Origin: Methanobacteriota archaeon
Lineage (GTDB): Archaea > Thermoplasmatota > Thermoplasmata > RBG-16-68-12 > EA-27
Length of the DNA: 5,268 bases
NCBI GenBank assembly: GCA_016207545.1
Contig: JACQPO010000020.1
Span: 1-5,268, forward strand
Reading direction: 5' to 3'
The position numbers were made by a program, and so were the translations under genes. The first letter of the stretch is position 1; each line of letters starts with the position of its first letter. Positions 1 to 4,369 of this stretch are shown here, piece after piece. Under the pieces are notes generated by a model. That model saw only the letters and a list, made by a program, of their open reading frames with translations, made no database searches and was not told the origin of the DNA.

Positions 1-331
1 AATCGCCAGAGGCCGCCGCCGCCAAGATCGCGGGCTCGTGTTTCACGGCCTCGTCCGGGTTCGCGGCGACCCACGCCGCAAGGAACCCGTCTACGTCGAA
101 GTGGTTGTTGTACACGAACCGCGTGCCGCGTCCGAACTCGTCCCGCCGCTCGGAGCGGGCCCACCGGAGGGCCGCGCCGGAGGCGATGTCGTGGCGGAAG
201 GGAGCAGGGGTCCCGTCGCCGTCGAGGTGGTGGCTCAGGGTGAGGGCCGCGCCCGTGGGGTCGCAGTCCACCGCGATGTAGTCCCTTCGGCGCAGCCGCC
301 GCCAGTCCGTCGTGAACGTCCGCTCCGTCAC
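1..331 (-). CDS. Partial protein with NNHFDVDG motif, DUF6687-like (C-terminus outside window)
   Basis: The first 110 residues of this protein are present and the frame stays open to the left edge, so the C-terminal part is missing. The GTG start overlaps the TGA stop of the upstream regulator gene (GTGA), and a GGAGG at 339-343 lies 7 nt before it, which supports translational coupling. Visible features are LTLSHH at residues 30-35, NNHFDVDG at 75-82, and NPDEA followed by an Ala-rich helix ending SGD at 91-110. From memory this pattern resembles the uncharacterised DUF6687 family. The H77-x-D79-x-D81-G82 spacing also matches motif I (HxDxDG) of DHH-type phosphoesterases, so a metal-binding or hydrolase role is possible but unproven. 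It is the third gene of a minus-strand operon behind a SufR-like regulator. The reading frame is well supported; the function is unknown. Confidence 0.8.
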   Translation of the reverse strand, partial: MTERTFTTDWRRLRRRDYIAVDCDPTGAALTLSHHLDGDGTPAPFRHDIASGAALRWARSERRDEFGRGTRFVYNNHFDVDGFLAAWVAANPDEAVKHEPAILAAAASGD

Positions 332-1026
332 CCCTCCACCTCCGCGCGCGGTTTGATCAGGAACCGGCACACGTGGTCCCCCGCGACGACGCGGTGCGTC
401 GTCTCCACGTCCGCGCGGAGGACCTTGCGGAACAGCTCGTTCTCGACCTTGCACGCCTCCCAGTACTTGTCCGCGATCGCGAGGATCGGGCAGTTGTACT
501 CAAGGAGCTCGAACCGACCGCCGGGCGCCCCGCGCACCTCCGCCATGTACCCCTCCCGGTCCCGAAGGTCGGCGAGCTCCCGGACCCGCGTCTCGAGATC
601 GTCGCCGCGGACGTGCCGCTGGTACGTCGGGAGGATCGTCTTGTGGCGGCTCTTCAACGCCGCCTCGACGGCCTCGCGACCCATCTTCTGCTCGACGAAT
701 TCGAGGACCGCGCACGTCACGGACGCGTACGCCTTCGGGAACACCGCGGAGGCCCCGGGCGCAAGGCGCAACCCGAGCCGCGGCCGACCCACGCCCGTCC
801 GTTTCGAAAACCGCTCGACGAGGCCCGTGTGCTCGAGCTCCTTCACGTGCTTGTACACCGCCATCTTGGAGATCGACAGCGTGCGGGCCAGGCCCTCGAG
901 GTCCGCCTCGCCGTCCTTCTTCAGCAGGAGGAGAAGCTCCCGCTTCGTGGAGCCAAATGCGCGGAGTTGCTCGGCCGCGTCGGGGGTCGGCGGGGGCGTC
1001 TCACCCGTTTTCGCCTTCGCGGCCAT
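328..1026 (-). CDS. SufR-like winged-helix transcriptional regulator with candidate Fe-S cysteines
   Basis: This 232-residue DNA-binding protein has an N-terminal winged HTH at about residues 26-88. The recognition helix is around S53-E65 (SKMAVYKHVKEL), and the wing carries GVGRPRLG at 78-85. A helical dimerisation/sensor region follows, and the C-terminal block contains NCPI at 178-181, C192 and C220 within GDHVCRF. The spacing C179-x12-C192-x27-C220 matches the cysteine pattern I recall for SufR-type Fe-S sensing repressors, which control iron-sulfur cluster assembly genes. The inference is an iron- or redox-responsive regulator in the cytoplasm. The ATG is preceded by GGAGG at 1038-1042 (spacing 11 nt) and lies 3 nt after the stop of the upstream small gene. 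The downstream gene overlaps its stop. No suf genes are visible, so the target may be local, including its own operon. Family assignment is confident; cluster binding is inferred from the cysteines. Confidence 0.9.
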   Translation of the reverse strand: MAAKAKTGETPPPTPDAAEQLRAFGSTKRELLLLLKKDGEADLEGLARTLSISKMAVYKHVKELEHTGLVERFSKRTGVGRPRLGLRLAPGASAVFPKAYASVTCAVLEFVEQKMGREAVEAALKSRHKTILPTYQRHVRGDDLETRVRELADLRDREGYMAEVRGAPGGRFELLEYNCPILAIADKYWEACKVENELFRKVLRADVETTHRVVAGDHVCRFLIKPRAEVEG

Positions 1027-1029
1027 CGA

Positions 1030-1284
1030 TCAGCAGGCCTCCGTGCGTTGGGGGGCGGAAGGCATAGGCACCAACGGCCGCTTGCCGCGGAACCGGCCGA
1101 GGAGCCACGTCCAAGGGCCGCCCAGGAACCTCGCCCCGTCGGGACCGCGGCGACGCCCGTCCCTCAGCTCCACGAGAAGGGGGACGATGTCGCCGCCACG
1201 ATACTCCCATCGAGCGTACGCAAGGAGTTCGGCGTTTCGGGAGGTCCGCGCACGACCCAGGCCTCGGTCCAGGAGCATCCACAT
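1030..1284 (-). CDS. Small Arg-rich hypothetical protein, first gene of the regulator operon
   Basis: This predicted 84-residue protein is not recognised. It has 15 Arg, several Trp (W2, W26, W58, W60), an RRR cluster at 44-46, and a C-terminal Cys as the last residue. There is no signal peptide or clear membrane segment; residues 54-63 are only a short hydrophobic patch. It is supported as a gene by three points. Its TGA lies 3 nt before the regulator ATG (TGA-TCG-ATG). A GAGG at 1293-1296 lies 8 nt before the chosen ATG. A TATA-like element lies about 30-40 bp upstream. By hand count roughly 80% of third codon positions are G or C, which is coding-like but weaker than in neighbours such as the E1 gene. 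An in-frame ATG at 1317 would lie inside the TATA element and is rejected; M3 at 1278 is an alternative start. It may be a co-regulated accessory protein or a poorly conserved orphan. Confidence 0.55.
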   Translation of the reverse strand: MWMLLDRGLGRARTSRNAELLAYARWEYRGGDIVPLLVELRDGRRRGPDGARFLGGPWTWLLGRFRGKRPLVPMPSAPQRTEAC

Positions 1285-1292
1285 GTTCGCTA

Positions 1293-1296
1293 CCTC
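1293..1296 (-). promoter_or_regulatory. Ribosome binding site deciding the small-gene start
   Basis: The minus strand reads GAGG 8 nt before the ATG at 1284. It favours that start over the upstream in-frame ATG at 1317, which overlaps the TATA-like element. Confidence 0.45.
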
Positions 1297-1313
1297 ATGC
1301 CGCAGAGGGGCTT

Positions 1314-1326
1314 GCATAATATAATA
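1314..1326 (-). promoter_or_regulatory. TATA-like promoter of the minus-strand regulator operon
   Basis: The minus strand reads TTATTATATTATG, a pure A/T stretch standing out sharply in GC-rich DNA. It is preceded by the purine-rich AAAAGAG, which could serve as a BRE. Initiation about 25 bp downstream, near 1294-1297, would give a very short leader with the GAGG at 1293-1296 close to the transcript 5' end. It would drive the small protein, the regulator and the NNHFDVDG protein. The call rests on composition and position only. Confidence 0.6.
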
Positions 1327-1330
1327 ACTC

Positions 1331-1353
1331 TTTTGTTTACAAACTTTACAAAC
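1331..1353. repeat. 9-bp tandem repeat with overlapping inverted repeat, candidate operator
   Basis: TTTACAAAC occurs twice head to tail at 1336-1344 and 1345-1353 with no spacer and no mismatch. The first copy is also part of an inverted repeat, TTTGT-TT-ACAAA at 1332-1343. The element lies between the two divergent TATA-like elements, directly upstream of the minus-strand BRE/TATA position and about 15 bp upstream of the plus-strand one. This is a suitable place for a dimeric winged-helix regulator to act on both promoters. Binding by the adjacent SufR-like protein is inference; a chance A/T-rich promoter repeat is the alternative. Confidence 0.5.
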
Positions 1354-1367
1354 CGGCGAGAGAACGG

Positions 1368-1377
1368 CTTTAGTATT
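1368..1377 (+). promoter_or_regulatory. TATA-like promoter of the small membrane protein gene
   Basis: CTTTAGTATT is the nearest A/T-rich element upstream of the plus-strand gene. A start about 25 bp downstream would fall near 1397, leaving a leader of about 15 nt that contains the GGAGG at 1401-1405. This geometry excludes the in-frame ATG at 1388 and supports the ATG at 1412. Confidence 0.5.
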
Positions 1378-1400
1378 CCACTGGGCCATGCTGCCGCCGA

Positions 1401-1405
1401 GGAGG
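1401..1405 (+). promoter_or_regulatory. Shine-Dalgarno site deciding the start at 1412
   Basis: GGAGG sits 6 nt before the ATG at 1412 and is downstream of the alternative in-frame ATG at 1388, which has no comparable site. It therefore fixes the start of the membrane protein at 1412. Confidence 0.7.
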
Positions 1406-1411
1406 TGGGTC

Positions 1412-1738
1412 ATGTCGCTCGTCGTCCTGCTAGGTGGGTTGCTCATCGTCGTACAGGGCATCATGGACATCGTCGGCTTCGTGCCGCTCCCGCCGCCGGA
1501 GCCGATTGCGGGACTGGTGGAGAGCGTTGGGGGGTTCGGCGTCGTCGGCGTCATCACCCTCGTGGCCGGTCTGCTCGTGCTGTTCGGCGGCTGGATGATT
1601 CAACAGAAAAAGAAGAAGAACGGGGCCCTGATCGCCATCCTGTTCGCGATCGTCTCCATGGCGGGTGGCGGTGGGTTCATCATCGGCGCGATCCTGGGCT
1701 TCTTCGGGGGCCTCATCAACTTCCGGGTCGTCGAGTAG
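1412..1738 (+). CDS. Small multi-pass membrane protein, unknown function
   Basis: This 108-residue hydrophobic protein has four predicted membrane segments at about residues 2-24, 42-63, 71-84 and 87-104; the last two are Gly-rich (AGGGGF at 84-89, GFFGG at 96-100). A Pro-rich loop (PLPPPEP, 25-31) separates the first two helices, and a QQKKKK loop (64-69) joins helices 2 and 3. By the positive-inside rule the Lys loop and both termini face the cytoplasm. The Gly-rich short-helix pattern with a Lys loop resembles small archaeal/bacterial membrane families such as DUF4064, but I cannot assign it. A strong GGAGG selects this start. It is transcribed divergently from the SufR-like regulator operon across a shared control region, so it may be a target of that regulator. 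Its TAG stop directly abuts the stop of the convergent ligase gene. Confidence 0.8.
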   Translation: MSLVVLLGGLLIVVQGIMDIVGFVPLPPPEPIAGLVESVGGFGVVGVITLVAGLLVLFGGWMIQQKKKKNGALIAILFAIVSMAGGGGFIIGAILGFFGGLINFRVVE

Positions 1739-3343
1739 TCACGGCCCCTGCACGGCGGCGCCCTTCCGCTCGAACTGCCGCTCGTACAGCTCCTTCAGCC
1801 GCTCGTACGTGTCCGCCTCCGCGGGGCCCTTGTCGTCCCGGACGCGCGTGATGCGCGCAAATCGGAGGGCGAACCCCGACGGGTAGTGCGGGGAGCGCTG
1901 GACCTCGTTGTACCCGACCTCGACGACGATCTCCGGTCGCACGTAGACGGTCCACCGGTCCTCGGACACCTTCAGTTCCTGAAGCCGACGGGTCATCTCG
2001 AGCCGCTCCGCGTCCGTGAGCCCCTTGAACGTCTTCCCGATCATCGCCCAGTCCCCCGTCGGCCCACCCCGGACCGCGAGGTGGACGTTGCTCAGCGTAC
2101 CCGTGCGGCGTCCGTGGCCCCACTCCGCGGCCACGATCGCGCAGTCCAACGTCTCCACGGGCTTGATCTTGAACCACCTCTTCCCCCGCTTCCCGGGCGT
2201 GTAGTCCGAGTCGAGCGCCTTGGCCATGAGGCCCTCGTGACCCGCGTCGAGCGCCCGCCGAAGGAACGCCTCGACCTCCGGAACCGACCGCGCGATCGTC
2301 CGCTCCGCGAGGAGGTCCGAGGGGACGAGGGAGGCGAGCAGGTCCCACCGCTCCCCGTACGGCTTGCCGACGAGGACCTCGCCGTCCCGGTCGAGGATGT
2401 CGAAGAGGAACAGGCGGAGGGGGATCTCCCGTCGAAGGACGTCGATGTCGTGCACGCGACGAAAGCGGCGCATCAGGTCCTGGAAGGGACGCGGCCTCCC
2501 CCGCTCGTCGAGCGCGACGACCTCCCCTTCGACGAGGAACTCTCGGGCGGGGAGGTTCCGCGCGATTTCGAGGACCTCGGGGACGCTCCCCGTCACATCC
2601 GTCAGCCGGCGGCTGAAGACGCGGACCTCGTCGCCCCGCCGGTGGACCTGAATCCGCGCGCCGTCGAACTTGAATTCGAGCGCGGTCGCGCCCCCGTGCT
2701 CGTCGAGGACCTCCTGCAAGTCTCCTGCCATCTCCGCCATCATGGGCTTCACGGGCGTGAACAGTCGGAAGCCGAGGCCTCGGAGTCCCGTCTCGCCCTC
2801 GCGCACGGCGACGGCGGCGGTCCTGCCGAGGTCGCCGGCAAGCATGTTCGCGAAGCGCACGACCTCCACGTCTGTGCTCGCGGCGTCCGCGATGGCTTCG
2901 AGCATGACGCCCTCGCTCGCCCCGATCCGCATGTCCACGAACATGCTCCGAAGGAGCCACTCCCGTTCCGAATCGCTTGCCCGCCCGAACAGGCTCTCGA
3001 GGAGCCGACGCTTGCGAACGACGGAGTCCTTGCCCGTCGTCGCGGCGATCGCCTCGAACGTCCGCTGGACCTCGAGGATCGTGAGCGGGCGGGCCACGAG
3101 CGTCGCCTGGCGGCCCCGATCGAGGGCCTTTCCCATCGTCGCCCAGCCGACGTTGAGCGCCTTCTGCTCCGACTCCGGGAAGATCCGGCTCGTGAGGATG
3201 AGGACCGCGGGCGCGACCTCGTCCGGCCGCAGCGAGCGAAGGCATTCCGCGATCAGTCGACGCTTCTCGAGGCGCTTCGTCGTCGCCTGGAGTTTGGCGG
3301 CGAGGTCCGCGACCGTGGAGAAGGGGGTCTCCGCTGCCGCCAT
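1739..3343 (-). CDS. lig: ATP-dependent DNA ligase, archaeal type
   Basis: This 534-residue ligase seals nicks in DNA using ATP, joining Okazaki fragments and finishing excision repair. It has the expected three-part architecture. An N-terminal helical DNA-binding domain spans about 1-200. The adenylation domain begins with motif I KFDG, whose nucleophilic lysine is K225, followed by the motif Ia region RVFSRRLTDV at 241-250, motif III VEGEVVA at 271-277, IIIa LFLFDIL at 311-317, IV EGLMAK at 370-375 and V WFKIKP at 390-395. The C-terminal OB fold ends with RFARITRVRDDK at 494-505. All catalytic motifs are intact, and the length is slightly short of the usual 550-600 residues of archaeal ligases. 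The ATG has no clear Shine-Dalgarno site, and no alternative start codon occurs in the 14 codons upstream. It lies 35 nt after the transporter gene, probably in one transcript. There is no PCNA-binding motif that I can identify with confidence. Confidence 0.97.
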   Translation of the reverse strand: MAAAETPFSTVADLAAKLQATTKRLEKRRLIAECLRSLRPDEVAPAVLILTSRIFPESEQKALNVGWATMGKALDRGRQATLVARPLTILEVQRTFEAIAATTGKDSVVRKRRLLESLFGRASDSEREWLLRSMFVDMRIGASEGVMLEAIADAASTDVEVVRFANMLAGDLGRTAAVAVREGETGLRGLGFRLFTPVKPMMAEMAGDLQEVLDEHGGATALEFKFDGARIQVHRRGDEVRVFSRRLTDVTGSVPEVLEIARNLPAREFLVEGEVVALDERGRPRPFQDLMRRFRRVHDIDVLRREIPLRLFLFDILDRDGEVLVGKPYGERWDLLASLVPSDLLAERTIARSVPEVEAFLRRALDAGHEGLMAKALDSDYTPGKRGKRWFKIKPVETLDCAIVAAEWGHGRRTGTLSNVHLAVRGGPTGDWAMIGKTFKGLTDAERLEMTRRLQELKVSEDRWTVYVRPEIVVEVGYNEVQRSPHYPSGFALRFARITRVRDDKGPAEADTYERLKELYERQFERKGAAVQGP

Positions 3344-3378
3344 GGGACCGATGCGATGGAACCCGCGCGGGATGAACG

Positions 3379-4269
3379 TTACCCCTGGCGGTTCTTCCGG
3401 ATGCGGGGCGTCCAGGCGGACGTGAGGAACGTCCCGAGGACCATGAGGAGGCCCCCGCCAAGCTGCGCCGCGGAGGGCGGGTCACCGAACGCCGCGAACG
3501 CGACCGCGACGCCGAAGAGGGCGCTCGTGGAGATCAGGGCGCCCGCCCGCATCGCCCCGATCTCCTGGAAGGCGATGTAGAAGAACCACATCACGCCCGT
3601 GACGCCGCCGAACGCGAGGAAGAGGATCAGCGGGAGGGTCTTTCCGTCGACGGGGAACGGGAGGCTCAGCGCGAGGGACAGGGGGATAAGGATCGCGAGC
3701 CCGAGCCACAGCTTGTAGAACGGGATCCCGCGGCGGTCGTACCTCGTGATCACGACGCGGGACACGTTGTTGTCCACCCCGAACGCCATCGCGGACAGGA
3801 TGAGCAACGTGTTGCCGAGGAGGTGTTCCGTGAACCCGAACGTGACGAAGTCGAATTCCGTCGTGACCGCGACCGCGCCCACGAGCAGGGCTGCGATGCC
3901 GACGTACCCGCGCCGGGGGACGCGCTCGCGGAGGAACGCGTACGCGAAGACGACCGTGAAGAGCGCCTCGAGGTTCGCGAGCAGCGCAGCTTCCGTCGCG
4001 GTCGTCAGGGGTACGCCCGCGAACCACAGGAACGGGGCGACCGCGGCGCCGTTCAGACCCCACAGGAGAAACAGCTTCCAGTCCTCCCGTCGCGGCGCCG
4101 TGCGGACTGCGCGAGGGAGGAACGGAAGGGTCGCCACCGCCTGGACAAGGACGAGCGCGGCGAGCGGGTGCATCCCGAGCTGACGCATGAGGGCCCAGCC
4201 CACGGTCGCGGACGCCCCGAAGAGCGCCGAGGCGGTCAGGATCGCGCCGTAACCCCGGAGCTCTCCCAC
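3379..4269 (-). CDS. EamA/DMT-superfamily transporter, ten membrane helices
   Basis: This integral membrane transporter of the drug/metabolite transporter superfamily is 296 residues from the GTG at 4269, or 311 if the TTG at 4314 is used. It shows the family's two five-helix halves, with helices near 7-27, 36-52, 66-83, 90-113, 120-137, 150-165, 185-202, 212-230, 242-258 and 265-282. The first EamA repeat carries the hallmark ANLEALFTVVFAY...LRERVP at about 98-119. In the second half the corresponding site reads ALFGVAV...FGDPPS, without the usual acidic residue after the helix break. The C-terminus is basic (RIRKNRQ), consistent with a cytoplasmic end. The substrate cannot be predicted; relatives export amino acids, metabolites or toxic compounds. 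The GTG start is preferred because the protein then begins just before helix 1 and because the TTG lies 3 nt from the likely TATA element. Neither start has a good Shine-Dalgarno site. Confidence 0.92.
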   Translation of the reverse strand: MGELRGYGAILTASALFGASATVGWALMRQLGMHPLAALVLVQAVATLPFLPRAVRTAPRREDWKLFLLWGLNGAAVAPFLWFAGVPLTTATEAALLANLEALFTVVFAYAFLRERVPRRGYVGIAALLVGAVAVTTEFDFVTFGFTEHLLGNTLLILSAMAFGVDNNVSRVVITRYDRRGIPFYKLWLGLAILIPLSLALSLPFPVDGKTLPLILFLAFGGVTGVMWFFYIAFQEIGAMRAGALISTSALFGVAVAFAAFGDPPSAAQLGGGLLMVLGTFLTSAWTPRIRKNRQG

Positions 4270-4316
4270 GCCCGGCGGGAGGCGCGTCCGCCACAAATCC
4301 CTTCGCGTGCGCAACG

Positions 4317-4322
4317 CTTATC
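4317..4322. promoter_or_regulatory. Shared TATA-like element of divergent transporter and E1 alpha genes
   Basis: CTTATC (GATAAG on the minus strand) is the only A/T-rich patch in the gap between the two divergent genes. On the plus strand a start about 26 bp downstream falls near 4346, leaving a leader of about 24 nt with the Shine-Dalgarno site inside it. On the minus strand the same distance falls near 4293, again about 24 nt before the GTG at 4269. Whether it serves one or both directions cannot be decided from sequence. Confidence 0.4.
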
Positions 4323-4357
4323 TCGGAACGGCGCCATCCGAACGGCGAGTCGGGCGC

Positions 4358-4363
4358 GGGAGG
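4358..4363 (+). promoter_or_regulatory. Shine-Dalgarno site of the E1 alpha gene
   Basis: GGGAGG lies 6 nt before the GTG at 4370, ideal spacing, and fixes this non-ATG codon as the start of the E1 alpha subunit. Confidence 0.75.
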
Positions 4364-4369
4364 CACGCC

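Noticed and set aside
1388..1411. ATG at 1388 as start of the membrane protein
   Set aside because: It lacks a ribosome site, would precede the inferred transcript start, and adds a polar LPPRRW leader before the first helix; the ATG at 1412 has GGAGG at ideal spacing.
38..1851. Long plus-strand open frames (38-1324 and 373-1851) across the regulator operon
   Set aside because: They lie antisense to the SufR-like regulator and run through the AT-rich divergent promoter region; the composition is typical of shadow frames.
3362..3371. CCCGCGCGGG palindrome between transporter and ligase, possible terminator or operator
   Set aside because: It is a 10-bp perfect GC palindrome with no loop and no following T-run in a GC-rich background, so chance is likely.
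1716..3485. 589-residue minus-strand open frame, longer than the ligase
   Set aside because: It overlaps the ligase in another frame and is an Arg/Pro/Gly-rich translation with no domain. It is a by-product of high G+C, while the ligase frame has all catalytic motifs.
1886..3580. 564-residue plus-strand open frame opposite the ligase
   Set aside because: It is antisense to the ligase and transporter, low complexity and rich in Arg, Glu and Asp, with no recognisable domain or ribosome site.
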